This document shows, in pieces, positions 35,501 through 50,400 of a stretch of DNA of 64,000 nucleotides. Source of the stretch: Paracentrotus lividus (Eukaryota; Echinodermata; Echinoidea; Camarodonta; Echinidae); contig CALNVZ010002974.1 of assembly GCA_940671915.1 (NCBI GenBank), positions 19,137,214-19,201,213 on the forward strand, written 5' to 3'. The notes under the pieces were generated by a model. It made no database searches, was not told the origin of the DNA, and was given only the letters and a program-made list of their open reading frames with translations. A program made the position numbers and the translations under genes. The number at the start of each line of letters is the position of its first letter. The first letter of the stretch is position 1.

Positions 35501-38500
35501 CCCCTTTCCCTGGGCTTGGTTTTAAACCCTGTCTGATTAACTGAGGTATTTTACTTTTACTCTTAGACTCCTTGTTACCTGATCCAGGGTCTTTTGCTGA
35601 TGAACTACATGACTTAGCTTTAGGAGTACATTCATTGCTTTTGCCTTTACCTTTGCCATTCTTCACATTTGTTTTCTTGGTCTTTCCTCCAGACTTGTCT
35701 GATCCTACAGGACTGGCAGGTCCTGGACCAGACTGATTGGAGTTAGGATTGACTGGTGCAGCTTTGTTAGCAGTTCTAGTTAAAGCTTTGGGCATGAAAG
35801 AACTTTTGGTCAGTCCAGTTCCACCCTTTTTGCTATCACCTGAAAGATTCAGCTGAGCAATTTTTGGTGATTTAGTACTTATTGTGTCTCCTTTCTTGGA
35901 ACTAACAACAGACTTAGTAGTGGCAGCTTGTGACTTTGGAATTTGCTTTGTAACCTTTGCTCCTCTGTCTATGCTTCCACCACTTGGTATTCTTGTTCTT
36001 TCAGGTCTTGATGGCTTTGCTGGAGCTCTCATGCTCTGGGATCTGATGAAAGGGCTGCTCAGTTTCTTAGGTTTGTTCATATCATCTTTGGACCCTTTGG
36101 CCTTAGATTTCCTTGCAGCAGCAGCATCCTCCAGTTTCACCTCAGCCATTATGCTCGAAACAAAATCAGACATGATGGATTTATCGCCCAAGCTGAGGTT
36201 TGATCCGTTGACCTGTTGGTTCTCCTTCCTAGCTTCCGGGCTGCTATCGCTGCTACCATTCCTGCTCTGAGCTTTACGTTCTCTCTCAAGGAGTTCTTGC
36301 AGGATCTTCCTGTCCTCATCGCAGCTCACCCCTGATCTGGAAGTGGAAGAATCCTGTCTGGTCGTACTGCCTACACTGCTCTGCCTGCTGCTAGGTCCGG
36401 CACTGCGGGACTGTCCTACTCTACCCACGGGATCCTCAGGCAAGGGATAGTTGAGGATCCACTGCTCACTAGATGCAGAACTAGCACTCTCTGTTCTCTC
36501 TAAAGACTCCCTGACCTAAAAATTGGTAAAAAAACAAAGCAAGGGAAAAATATTTTTAACTGTGTACCTGTGTGTCTTTTAAAATAAAATTGTCTAATTT
36601 TCCCTACAATTATGAGTAGCATGTAATTTGTTGTTATTGGTGTGGGAGGGGTCTTTAATTCTCCCTCGTTTGGATAATCCCCAAAATCCCCTATTAAAGC
36701 TAAAATGTTCAACATATGATACAACCCCAAAATACCTGAACACACAAAACAAAACGATTTGTTCCCTTTAAATTATAAAGCAGTGTACACCTGCCACTTA
36801 CTCTATAGATCCATCTATGCAGTTGGTATGATGTTGAGCCGGATTCACACTCTTCCAAGATACAGAAGCATTTTGATTCTTGCATGTTTGACTAAACCAT
36901 TTCAGGAAGCACATGTTCAGATAATTATGCAGCAGTCTGATATCTGACTTTCTATGTATACTATATGTAACTCCTCATATCATGACAAAAGTGCACAAAA
37001 TAACATTTTTCAAATCCCACTTTATCAGTATCAGTAATTAGCTGCAATTTGAAATATAATTCAAAAATTAAAAGTTTTGTTCTCACAAAAAAGGAAAAAA
37101 AACATTTTGTGTCCACTTCATCCAACAAAAGTTAGGCTATGCCTTACACTTATCAATTTCTTTAAAAACAGTTCTGAAGATTGAATATAAATTTCTCCTA
37201 TCATATACCAAAATATAAGGGAAAGGGGTGGTGGAGGGTGTAAATGTTACACCTATGGGGGTAAACTTACCCTCTTTCTATGCTCTTCAATGCTCTTGTT
37301 TGGATCCCAGTCTGGAAGCTTAATGGGCGGAGTAGTCCTGGCCTTCCACATATCAACAAAATTAACGCTCTCCTCTTCCTCAGATTCAGAGTCACTGGAT
37401 AACAGGTTACCCTGGAAACAACAACAACAAAGATGATGGAATTCAGCTCCAAAATTATCTTCCAGAGCAAACAAGATCAATTAAGAATTATAATGTGATA
37501 TCAGAAACCTATGCAAATGAATTACACTACATCACCTTTTTCAGTGTCAGGTGAATGTTTTGGCAAACCTTTCTGGGCATTTTATGTCATAGCTTAACTG
37601 GCAGCACTCATTCACATATTTATGCAAGTTACATTTCCAAATGTTATATAAAAGATAAAGAATAGAAAATATATTTTTTTTAATCAGTGTGTAAAGGCTC
37701 TTTTTAAAATCCCTCTTAACTTGTTATCTGTCATTCATATACAATTAAAGTCTGCTTTTGGGGTTACATGTATCTAAAGCTAGTATATGCTAAAGCAGAT
37801 AGGGTGAGGTGGATTCGTGAGTGCTTTATTATGTCAGATCTGAACAAGGTTTCAAAAGGTAATGAAGTTATAGAAACAAATATCGTTCATACCAGTGGTG
37901 TAGAAGACTGGTTGGTAGTGCTATTCTTGTTTGGTGAATCCCAATCGGCTGATGACCCTAAAGAGTTAGCTGACTGGAGAGATTCTGTTGACATGCTCTG
38001 GACCGAAGCTCTCTCCTCTAAGCTCTGAGAACTATATACAAAGAGAGAAAAGGGTATAATAATTTTTTATTTATATATACATATATAGTTCATTTCCAGT
38101 TGCAACTGCCTCCTCAAAACTTTCTCATGGGTAAGTCACATCCGTGAAACCGACCACAAACCAAACAAAATATTACATTACCGCGAATGGCAGGCTAGTG
38201 TTTTGTTCGGAGTCAGTATCACTGGTGTAACTTGGCAATTGCAACCCTCTGGGATATCAGATACCAATTTCAGTACCCTGGATAAAGATAGGCAAATGAA
38301 CATAAATGTCTTTCATAATCATGGCGATTTCATGTATCCCCAACCATTCAATTGAAAATAATGGAACCACTTTACGACAACTTATATATTGCAGTTATGA
38401 AGTATCATCACAAGAATGTTATCCATCTCTATCATGACAAGTCTAAAATATATATAAGAGACAGAAATATATAATGAAAGAATTTGAGAAAGTTTATTTT

Positions 38501-41416
38501 TATTTGGGTAATTTTTCTCTCTTTCAGTGAACTATTTCAATTCAATTGTATAGAGATATTGTATCTACATATCAATGAAGATACCTCAATAAAACTTGGT
38601 TTCCATTGACATTACCACTGAAGGTAAAGTTGCCATTAACGGAACAGGGCCCATATAGGTAAGTTTATATTATTTTTCACATTTTAGTTTGAATAATGAT
38701 GCAATGTCCAGTAGAATACTGAATGATTAAACAGAGAGAAAACGTGTGATCCGAAGAAGCCAGGCCAAAATCTAGTTCAAACAAACATTACTCTAAATAA
38801 TCTACTCACGATGATTCAAACAAGACAAATGTGTGTTTACATCGATAATACAGTCTGTGTTATCGTTGTCTCAATGGAAATGTATACATAACCTATCAAG
38901 ACAAAAGTACATTGCTGTGATCTATTGCAGTACCTTTGCTTGATTCAATCTTCATCAATCATCTCATATTCATTTGAGATATATTAATGGCACTCACTGA
39001 TAGTCTTCAATCATTGTTGCTTTGATTGATATGTCATGTCAGATTGTTCATATGACTTCACTGATTGTTTACTAGACTTGACTGAAAGAATTTGCTTAGA
39101 GTGGATATAAAGTAATCCAAGAATATATCATTTATACAAAAGGGGGTAGCGCGGGAGGAAGGGGCGCAGGAGATAAGACAGATAGCATGATGGAGGGGGA
39201 GGTGTGTGGAAGAATCACAACATGTCCCTTTCAACCTTATAAAGCTGCTAAATTTTCAAATTAGAATAATGAATATTTTCCCACTTTTTTTAAATACAAC
39301 TTTTAAACATGGTGCCTATAATTGTTCAATGATCTAAATTCACAATTGTAGGCTTGCTTTTTATGAAAGAATTTAAAGCTAATAACATCACATTATCAAA
39401 CAATATTCATATTAATGACCAAAATAATTTCCATACAATATTGCATAGTTAATGTGATGTACAAGATGAGTCTCATTGTCATCTACGATACTTTAATTAT
39501 GCAACTGATATGGTTCATCTGTGCTCCCTGAAGCACATACAGAAATCATCACGCCATTATTAGAAATGACTACAAGGCATTAACCCGTTGTATACTAAGC
39601 CCGCATATATGCAGGCTGAAGAAACATAGAACATCCCTCTTGTCGACCATTTATTTCACTCATGATTGCATAAACATATGAATACCTTATATAATTTAAA
39701 TTATCTGACATTGATCTATTTAAAGATGTCTTTCTTTCACCTTTAAATGAACAGAATTTCTTGCAAGCATGCTTGACAATCAAGATTCATTCAACTTTGT
39801 AAAAAGTTCTCAGTATACAATGGGTTAATTGTGGTATCTCACTTGCCATGAAAAGAGACTAAGGTGGGTTTGACACTAGTTTAAGACTAGTTGCTGAGAT
39901 GTTTTGGAGACATATTCCGAGTCTCTGCAACGTCTCATGAAGTCTGTGTCACATCTCATGAGTCAAGGGAAAATCAAGTATGTTCATATCTATGAGATTT
40001 TTGCTGTCTTGAAGACGTCACAGAGATGTCTCTCAGACATCTCGAGTTACCACTTCATAGTAAGTTTTGAGTCCTCCCAGAAACAATCATAGTAAAGGTA
40101 GTCTTTATAAACAACTGTGAATTCTCATTACAATGTCATCATAGTAGGCATAAATAGGCTGACCAAATTTTATGAAAAATAATGAATGCCAGCTGAAAAC
40201 CCAAATGGGATTCGATGAACAGACGAGACATTATATATGAGGCCAACCAACATGACCCAGACATAGTCCAGACTTAAATTTCTACTAATTTTTTTGCTTA
40301 TCTAGCCTTCTAGTATTACTCAGCAATAACCCATTTTCTTTGATTTGAATTGTTTGGCAGACCATATTCATTTAACATACTTGGTGTTATTCTGTTGGAT
40401 TATCATTATCGATCATTATCCACAAATTTAAGATTATCATTAATAGTTCAACTTTAATCATCTAAAGTAACAATTGTGATTTCCATATAAGACCATCAAA
40501 ACTCACCACATCTTTCCTTGATTCATTTTGTATAATCCCATTGTTAAGCAACTCAATACGCTGATGGTACCCTAATAAATCTCCAGTCACAAAGAGAATT
40601 CCTTCACGTCTCTTTGTGTGAGGCACCGAGAGAGAATCGTAATAAAATGTGATCCCTCACATGCAAGCTTTCAAACTTTGTTGGTATAGCAGCTTTGCAA
40701 AGGCAGAAGCATCCTCGGATTATAAATGAATATAATATTCAACATCTAGTGGGAAAAGCTTATAATCCAATAAACGTCCCATATTGATCCACAAGGAAAT
40801 CCAGCTTTGCAGAGATCGAGAGAGAAATGTTCATATTCAGTAATATAAACCTTCTGCTCATATTCAATATCTAAGTAAAAAAGTAGCAAGGATGTTAGTT
40901 TCACATTTATGTATTATCTATTCAGCAACATTATATCTGTGAAAGCAAGTTGTGCAATTGTATTTTAATCTTGGCTCACTCAGCTGAAGAGGTACCAGAA
41001 AGGCAGGTAAAACAATAGAGATAATGAGTTTCACAAATAAAAAGTATACAGTTCAATCATGAAGATTGTAGATGTTCCACAAATAATTTAAGCAGATTTT
41101 TGCTGGATTCCTATTGATCATAGATGTCTATGATTCGATGAAACTCCGCTTTATGGCAGCACAAGGTCCATTGACATCCTTATGATGACTTAATACTGGT
41201 AAAAATGCCAGCGATTCACAATCTAAGGCATCACGCTGTCAGTCGTATCACCCTAATCAAAGATATCATACTGAGCGAACAACTCTCAGGTGACACTATC
41301 CATTAAACCTCGCTTGTAGCCAATGAAAGGAGAGAGCCAGTGGGGGGGGGGTGGGGTTGAAAGAGAATGAAGGAGTAGGAGTGAGAGATGGAGGGAGGGA
41401 GGGAGGGAGGGAGAGA

Positions 41417-41457
<41 letters not shown>

Positions 41458-44400
41458 CAGACATACAGGTAAAAAGAAAAAAGAGGTAGAGAGAGAAGAG
41501 AAAGAGAAGGTAAGGAGGGAAGGAAGAGTGAGCGAAGGAAAGGTAGAGAGATAGAAAGATGGAAAGAGAAAAGAAAAAGAGTAGAATGGTAGAAGACGAA
41601 GAATTAGAGAAGGGATGGTGCGGGAGAGAAAAGAAAAGGGACAGATGGACAGAGATTAGAGAAATAGAGATGGAACAAGAGAAAAAGAGAAAGAGAAAGG
41701 TAGCAAAGGAGTGGGAAAAAGAGAAAGGGAAGGATCAAGAGAGGTAAAGAATAGAAAGATGGAGAGAGAGAGAGAGTGAGAGAGAGGGGGGGGGATAGAG
41801 AATATCAAAGAACAGTGAGACAGGAGATAGATAAACAGAAGTAAAGAATCAATTGGCCCATCATGACACAAGGACCTCAGATGACACCAAAGAGACAAAT
41901 GTCACATCCTTGGATCTGTCAGAATCATTGTACACAGCATTGTACACAGCTCATGGCTTTTCTCACATGTACAATGAGAAGACTACCAATCACGACAATG
42001 GAAATAACTTTGACTCCACAGAAGTATTATTCACACTGTCTCATGTACAGCGAGTTCTGTTGTGGTGTACAACCCCTCTGCACAGAATGCTGTTAATTAA
42101 ATGCGAAAAGAAGGCTTTAATTATCATGCTATGTACAATTATTTGGTGTGCCTCACTAAAGGGTGTAAGAGAGGGATTTATTAGGAATATATATATGCTA
42201 ATTTGTATGTATCAACTAAGGCATTTGATATCTAACAATGAATTGAGTATACTTAATGGACTGAGAGTTCCATATTATTCCATCCTGAAACTGATTCTAA
42301 CAAGTAAACGAAGGTGAAAACATGTTTTTGTTAATATTGAGAAATAACCATCCCAAACAGAGTTCCTCAAGTGTTCCTGAAGTTTTTATGAACCATGGGA
42401 CAATTACCCCCCCCCCTGGGACAACAACCCCCACAAATAGGGTAAGGATATGTAGAGTTAGGGGGTAGATTTTTGGCAGGGGATAATTATCCAGGGTTAA
42501 TTGTCCATCGGGAGGTTGTCCTATAACTATTTGACAATGATATATACATCTACATGAAAAGGAAAAAAAAAAAAAATTTACTATGAGGTGGCAATGAGAA
42601 TAAACAGAATCCTCAGGGTATTTTATTTGAACTATTTGTGCACCATTCTGTTTTGAGATTGGATTAGCTAGGAATGAAAAGGATGAAATACTTCTGGTAT
42701 TTTGCCAGATCAGAAGCCATCGAGCGAATGCAATTGCTTTTGAATAAGAAGCCAAGTGGACTATCAATATTGATAAATGGGGGCAAGTTAACAAGGAGGT
42801 ATTTTATTGTGAAGATCTCCATAAGTATTGACAAACTTCTGAGCTCAAGTGCAGTCCCAGGGGAGAGATATGTTTTCTTCCGCACTATCAAATATATCCC
42901 TAAAACTCGATCATCTTTTTTCTTATTTCGTTATTAAAGGAATGTATTGTTTTGTTGCCATTGAGAGCGGATACAGGAAATTGCTTGGATTGAAAACTTA
43001 TGAATTTGTGCAATTTCTCAAAAAAGCCTGTTTGGTGAATGAGCAAAGTTGTCTGGAACTCTCAAAAGGATACAAATTAAAGGAATGGTTTGAATCCCCT
43101 AGTCTCCAGAAAAACATTGTATTTTGTCCTAAAACTATTTACTACCACAACTTTTCTCCAATACTCGATGGATGTCAAACCAAAACAAAACATTTTTTAT
43201 GGGTCATGATTAGAAATTGTATTTAAAAATGTATTTAATAGCATGATATGCTTTGATTACAACATTTTGTATCGTTATATTGATATTCACTCCCCAAAGA
43301 TAATTTTTTTTTTTTTTTTAATAAAACTGTGTATTTACACATTAAAAACTAGCACATTTATATCCAGAAGAAGAAACTTCTACATTCCTTTTCATGCTAT
43401 CATCCAAAAAAAAAAAATTGTCTGCACCTGTCCCAACAAATCACAATATACTCATACAATAGGTAGGCAGTGATTGAAAGGAGTAGTTATCCGGGTCATG
43501 GTTTAATACCATTATTATGAGATAATTTCTGTCTCTGAGTGTCATTTTATACCGCACTGATGGGACACAGACCCTTTGTGGATATGAATGTCTCGTCTGA
43601 CAAGGATAATGCTTTGATATGGACTCCTATACATTACACATATCCAAGGATATTAAAATACCAGTGTTTTGTTATCATATATCCCTATATGTAAGGTTTA
43701 TTTGACTAAAAGTATGTACAAGATCACTGAAAGGAAAATATATCACAAGCTTGTTGAAAAGAAGTTATTTGCAATATAGTATGCACGTCATATAACCTTA
43801 AGTTGATCATGGTTATGCATAACTAAATTGATGTCAAATATTTGAGCAGTAGAAAGGTAATTCACAATGTGCACTTAACCAGATTCCTTTGCAGTAATAT
43901 TGTAAGAATCTGCATTTCATGTGTGTTCTCTTACTTCCACAAATCCAAACTTTAATGTGGAGTAAAATAGTTTGATTTCAAACTGCCCTTAAAAGGAATG
44001 CCTGAAAATAGAGTTATAATTGCCTGAGTATCTAAACTTTTCATAATAAAAAGTAATACAAAACACAATAGAGCACAATATCCTTGGATTTTTTATGTGT
44101 TACAAAAGGCTCTATTAATCCTCATAAATTCTATTAGCAGGCTTCTCACTCGTTTACTATGTAGGCTTATGTGATGTGCTATCAAAAATAATGTCAGTGA
44201 TGTGACTGCAAAAGAAGGCAAGATCGTGAACAGAGGCAGAAGAGAGAAAGAAAAAGAGAGAAGGGAAGGGAAGAGAGAGCTAGAGAGAGAGAGAAAGATA
44301 GATAGAGAGAGGGAGAGAGAGAGAGAGAGAGGAAAGAGAGAGAGAGAGATAAATGTGGGAAAGAAGTGGGACAAGGGAGAAATAAATGAAAGATGAAAAG

Positions 44401-47400
44401 TACGAGGGGGAGGGGAGATCGTGAGAGACTGAGAAACAAAAGGAGACAGGCAGAGAAATAGACAGAGAGAGAGAGAGAGAGAATGAAGAAGAAACAGAGT
44501 GAGGAAATTGAGAGACACTGAGAAATAAAAGACAAAGACACAAAGGTAGATAGCTAGAGGAAACAAATCAGCAGGACATATATCAGATGAGCAGCTGTAA
44601 TGCCTAGAACGCCTCATGTTTATACCCTCATGATTGACTGATATGAAACAGGAGACAAAATTAAAGATAATATCTTGGATCGCTTCTCTCTCAACATACT
44701 ACCTTTGTCTACCAATACATTCTGTATGATGACAGTTACTCAAATATTACATGTACATTAGATGTCATCTAAGAAATAATGAAAAATAACCTAATGTATC
44801 TATATAAAAGTTTTTAAAAAAACTAATAAGAATTATGTCATATTAAAAAAAATGTTTAGGCTTGATTTATTCTAATATTTTTGTTTTCAGTAACTGAAAG
44901 CCTTCCCAACAGTCATACGTTTCTTTAATTGCAAACATTTCTTTAATTGCAATCATTTCTTAATTGCAAACATTTCTTTTATTGCAAACATTTCTTTAAT
45001 TGTAATCATTTGGTGATTTTGAAATCTTGTAGCAAACAACACTTATTCATTGAATTGTCATCAACTTTTCCAAATCACTTTGAGACAGTTTCTTCCACAG
45101 TTCAATCTCATGAAAGCGAATGTAATTTCCCTTTAAGCATGATCTCCGAGACGGATAACATGTACGCATAGCCTGACGGGTACTGGAAGAGGAATGTGCA
45201 AATGAACAGGACATCGTGTAATGATGTACTCGGCCTCTCAACATATTGGTGAGCTTAATACCAAGCTATGCATGGAATGAGACTATGTGCGTCCTTCACG
45301 GGGAGATGGATAAAATGCACCAGTGACAGGATGCAGATGAGACAGATTCAAATGAAGACATAAGGAGCAACATAAGAAGACATTGTCAGAAATTAAAGGG
45401 ACTCTTTAAAAAAAAATTTTACTAAGGTTCGAGAGGTAGTTCTTGATTTATTTATTGGTATTATAATATCAGAATAATCAGGGATGAAGGAAGACAGAGA
45501 GTGCATGAGTGAAAAACCGAAAGTGAGAGAGAAAAAGTAAATAAGTAAGAGATGCAAGAAGATATAGGCAGAAATTAAAGAAACTATCAAAACATTTTGA
45601 CTAAGGTCTGAGAGGTAGCTCTTGATTCATTTAGTAATATCAAAATATCAGAATAAAAACAATGAATGAGAGATGGATGAAGACAGAGAGCGAGTGAGAA
45701 AGTGAAAGTGAAGAAGAAGTAAATGAATACGTGATGTAGGATTGGATAGATGGAAAAGTAATAAGATACAGATATGTACATGGGAGAGACAGATCTAGAG
45801 GGAGAGAAAGGTTTGTTGGCGGTAGCCTATCGTGAGAGGGCGCCCTTTATGTTTGGCGGGGGGGGGGGGGGGGGGGGTTATTAGATAGAAACAATACGGC
45901 AAAATTTTTCTTGGGGGTTATAGTATCGGTTGGCAAGCGATTCGAGGACGAATAGCAAAGTAGGCAAATATATAATTCTTTTGAAGTAAATAAGGACATA
46001 CAATGGTATCACAAAAACCTTGCCACTAGAGAAACGGATCAACATTTAGACATGGATATATGACTTATTTATTGATCTTTGTCATAATATCAGGAGAAAG
46101 AATGGGAAAAGGAAAGAGTGAGAAAGAAAAAGAGAGATAGAAGGTGAAATCCCATAAGAATACATTCAAAGTTGGAAGAGTAATTTAATACAAGTAGAAA
46201 TGAACTACTAATACATAAAGAATACAGAAGCAGGATACAAGCAAGTTATCGCTTCTTTAATGTGTTAACCTATCAATGCAAAGAAGGCTGCATAATGAAA
46301 GTTGAAAAACCAGCTGGAATTGAAGCGATGCCACAGCTGTAACATTGTAGAGTGAGACATTTAACAAGATGAAACCTCCAGTAGGCCTATGATTTCTAGC
46401 TATACCCTTGACTGTTTAGCTCCTTTATATGTTTTACTCTGGTATACCGTTACCCCAGAGACTTGAAAAAGGTTGTGTCGCTAAGTGAATTATACCATCT
46501 AATGGGCGTGTTGTTAGAGTTTCAATTCACAGGGAACAGACTTTATGTAGTGGGTTTATTCTATAATACAAATCATTAAAAGTTTAATTTATTGCGTCTC
46601 CCTTTTACTTGTTTTATATAAACTTTGTCCTATAGTTGCATCAACATGACATTAGATTTAATTAATGAAACATATTTTGTATAATTCAAAGCTCATGCTC
46701 ATATCTATATAATTTTAATACTATGTTTGTATTTATAATACATTGTATCATTTTTTAATTTTTGTGTTTCAATGAATGTTGAAGCAAAATGGCATCTATA
46801 AGCCGAATGGAATTTCCTGTAATGTTCAGATCAACCTAAATCTAACTAACATGATGAAATCATATTTCTCAATGAATTTCTGCAATCGAGAGTTGCAAAA
46901 TAATATACAAGACGAGATCAATTGGCAGATATGGATGTCACATCTATATAAATATATCATCACAGTAGAAAATTCTAATTGATAATTTACTTGAAAAATA
47001 AAATGATAGCAGGTGTCTAATCTCAATCCTGAGATACCTCCTCATGTTGATAAATCACAATTTGTACATGAATTAGGTAGCTTTTTCTGTGATAAGATCA
47101 TGAAAATTCATGATAGTATCAAGACAGCTTTGGATGGCAGTATTCCTGACAACATGCCGTTGCAGGGTATAGATTTTAGTATTCCACTTCCCCAGTGGTT
47201 TACTTCATTCAAGATACTATCTGAAAATGATGTCGATAAATTGATGAAAGGTTTAAGTAAGAAAACATGTTCTCTTGATCCAGTGCCGACTAAGATTTTA
47301 CTCCATTGTGCTGAATCACTACTACCCGTTCTTACCAAAATCGTTAACTTGTCTCTCTCCAAGGCAATTTTCCAGTCAGACTGGAAAATAGCCTTGGTTA

Positions 47401-50400
47401 AACCACTTTTGAAGAAACCTGGTATGGAGGTGATCTTTAACAATCTGAGACCAGTCAGTAATTTACAATATGTATCAAAGTTAGTTGAGGGAGCTGCTGT
47501 ACAGCAAATCCAACAACATCTCAATGATAATTCATTATTGCCCAATATGCAGTCAGCATACAGGAAATTTCATAGTACAGAGACGGCTTTGATCAGAATA
47601 AAAAATGACCTGCTATTGGCCATGGACAAACAAAAAGTAACATTGCTGGTACTTTTAGATTTAAGTGCCGCTTTTGACACTATCGATCACAAGAAATTGT
47701 TAGAGATTCTGCACTCTTCTTTTGGCTTGGGTGACCAGGTTCTGTCATGGATTGAGTCCTATCTGACAAACAGACAGCAAAAAGTTTCACTTGATGGTAC
47801 AATATCAAATAATTTTCATGTTTCCAAATGGGGTCCCGCAAGGGTCACGACTTGGTCCGCTTCCTCTTCACGCATGGATATAGAGCAATCGATAAACTTG
47901 TGCATAGACAATATCCAAATGACGTGCATTCGCTATGAGCTGATGTTACGCAGCTGGTAATTAGTTTAAGAACCTGATAAGATCAACAGGAAAGTAATGT
48001 TTTCAATTTTGGAATGACTGTTTAGACGCTATTCGTTTTTGGATGCTTATCATAAGCTATGCTACAGATAAAAAACTGAATCTCTCATTGATTGGAACAG
48101 TCTCGCAAATTGCGAAACTAGATATTGATCATATAAGAATAGGAGAAGCTAAGTTTAAAAGCCAGTTAGTACAGTAGAAACTTGAGTATGGCTAGATTCT
48201 CGGTTGAATATGGAAAACAGATATCGCAGCATTGTAATCTTGCTTTTATACATGACTGTAATCTCCGGGCACATCCGTAAATAATTTAGATAAGAAAAAC
48301 CAGAGAGAACCTTGTTCAGCCTTAATTAGTAAGTAAGACTTGATTATTGTAATGGGTTATTGTTGGTATTTACCAATGTTCACGAGGATTTTGAAACTGC
48401 AGCGTGTTCGAAAATATCCTGTGGCTAACTTGTGACAAAAAACGTTCGAAATTTTTCACATATCACTACCCATTCTGAAAAGATTTATTGGTTACTCCGT
48501 TAACTCACAGAACACATTCAAAATACCTTACTTTGTGTAAAAGCCCTGAATGGCCAGGCACCTAGTACTTTTGCAGAATTGCTTTCGTTAAGAAACAATC
48601 AACCCACATACCTGCGAAGTTAAGAGGATAGATTCCTTTTTGAAAATACCTGACTCTAAAACAAAGGCAATCTCTTGGAGAACTGTGCATTCAGCTATGC
48701 GAGCTCTAAACTGTGGAATCAACTCCAATTACAATTAGATAGGCCCAGTCTGTTCCTGTCTTTAAATCATTATTAAAGACACATCTGTGTAGGGAAGCAT
48801 TTAAGTAGATTACGATTTATTTTTTTTGCTCATGTATCATAAGCAATAGGAGTATGAAAGCGCAGTGGCTGCGCTATATAAATTAATCTTATCTATCTAT
48901 CTACTTACGTAAATTCAACCATGTCTCCCAGGGTATCCCTTCCACTTCTGAGATGCTCAGGGGTCATTAGTCGTCTTCCAGGTAACCTTGGTGATGAATC
49001 CAGGACAGGGACGTCCACAGACTTGTTGGATGCTGCCATAGCAAGAGGACCGCGTCCTGTATTCTGGGATGATGAAGATGGTGCACCTTTCTTGGAGAGT
49101 TGTGTCATCTTGGCACCAAGAGAGCATCGTCCAACCTCTCCTCGATTGAACTGCATCTTGGTCTTCTGAAGGAGAGACTCTGTTGCTTCTCTACTAGTCC
49201 TTACCGGTATCTGCTGTCGAAGCTTCTCCCCTCCTATACTCCCCTGCACCTTCACTGTGCTTTTACTCCCTTCATCTTTCCGAACGTCCACTTCAATGGT
49301 TGACAGTACTGGATTTGTCGCGGGCTCCCCCTTTGTTCCCTCCGTTGTACTTCTTTCATCTCTCATTACTGTTGTACTTGTTTCCAATCTCTCCTTTGGT
49401 ATATCTACACTCTTTGCTGATTTCATCTCATCCACAGGGCTGACATCTGCTTTAGCGATTGATCCCACGCTCTGCGACAGGCCTGCTCCAGATGGCTTAC
49501 TCGTTGCCACGGTGACAGTGGATGGGATGAGGAGTGGTAAACTGGACTTTCTGCTTGACTGTTGAGATTGAATCTTACCAGCATAGTGCTTTGGAGAGAC
49601 CTCTCCATTTGTTCTATTTCCACTTTTTGACAAAAGCTTTCCATTTTGTTCTTTTATTTTCGCATCTGGAGCGATCATAAACGACGCTACTCTTTTATCT
49701 GGATCTTCACTTTCCTCTGCATCGTCTTTTGACTCTCCGCTCTTTTCTAACCTATATTGCTCCATCTGTGACTTGCGTTTCCATATAGGACTAGACTCGT
49801 CATTAAGGTCATTAGGGTCTCTCAATAAAGGCAATGCTTGACTTTTTACAGACGAGCTCTCAGATGGATTCTGGCAAAGATGACTGCTGCCCTCTGCTGG
49901 TAACATCTCTACATTCTGATTCAGTGACTCAGCTGCTAGCTGTCTGCTCAATTTAGGTTTTAATTGAGGTGAGCTTGTTACACTCTCTAGAACATCCTCA
50001 TCACTCTTAGTCTTCTCCGCTAAATACCCAGTACTGCTATTCTGCACCTGTGTTTTAATTCCACCAAATTTTGACCTTGCAATGCTAGTGTTTTGCACCG
50101 CACAGGCACCCTGTTTTCCATTGTCTCTAACAGGTAGCTGTGAAACTCTTCCACAACCCATGTCATTTTCTTTAGAAATCTGAAAGTTCCTTTGGGCCTC
50201 ATTAATGGCATCCTTGTCTCGTACACTCAGAGCAGACACTTGAGTTTTAGGAGAAAGCTGTACAGTGTCCCTTTTACCATTCACTGTATTCTTGACTTTC
50301 TCCTGATATCTATCAATGGCCTTATTGATGTTACCCCTCCCAACAGAACAACCAACCCTGCTCTCAAGTTCATGTTCTCTTTCTGGATGTTGTGGCCCAC

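Larger units (their letters stand above)
38023..48908. other. Long intron 4 of the NCKAP5-like gene
   Basis: 10.9 kb with no further exon I can defend. It holds a TTAA-flanked MITE, two purine tracts, a decayed foldback element, a tandem duplication, a G run and a dead LINE, all listed separately. A 10-bp hairpin (CACAAAGAGA/TCTCTTTGTG) lies at 40588-40618. Extra small exons cannot be excluded. Confidence 0.5.

Noticed and set aside
35239..36270. Plus-strand open frames of 101 and 128 codons opposite exon 7
   Set aside because: Antisense shadows of the Ser/Lys-rich coding sequence.
42297..42794. Minus-strand open frame of 165 codons
   Set aside because: It runs through the decayed foldback element and AT-rich DNA with no protein-like features.
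42674..43226. Two overlapping plus-strand frames of 87 and 125 codons
   Set aside because: AT-rich, no recognisable motif, no splice context, and lying inside an intron of the opposite-strand gene; likely chance.
48905..48909. Stop codon ending the 2.5 kb exon as the true end of a gene
   Set aside because: The TAA overlaps a consensus GTAAGT donor, and splicing to 38022 continues the frame; the stop reading is less likely, though not excluded.
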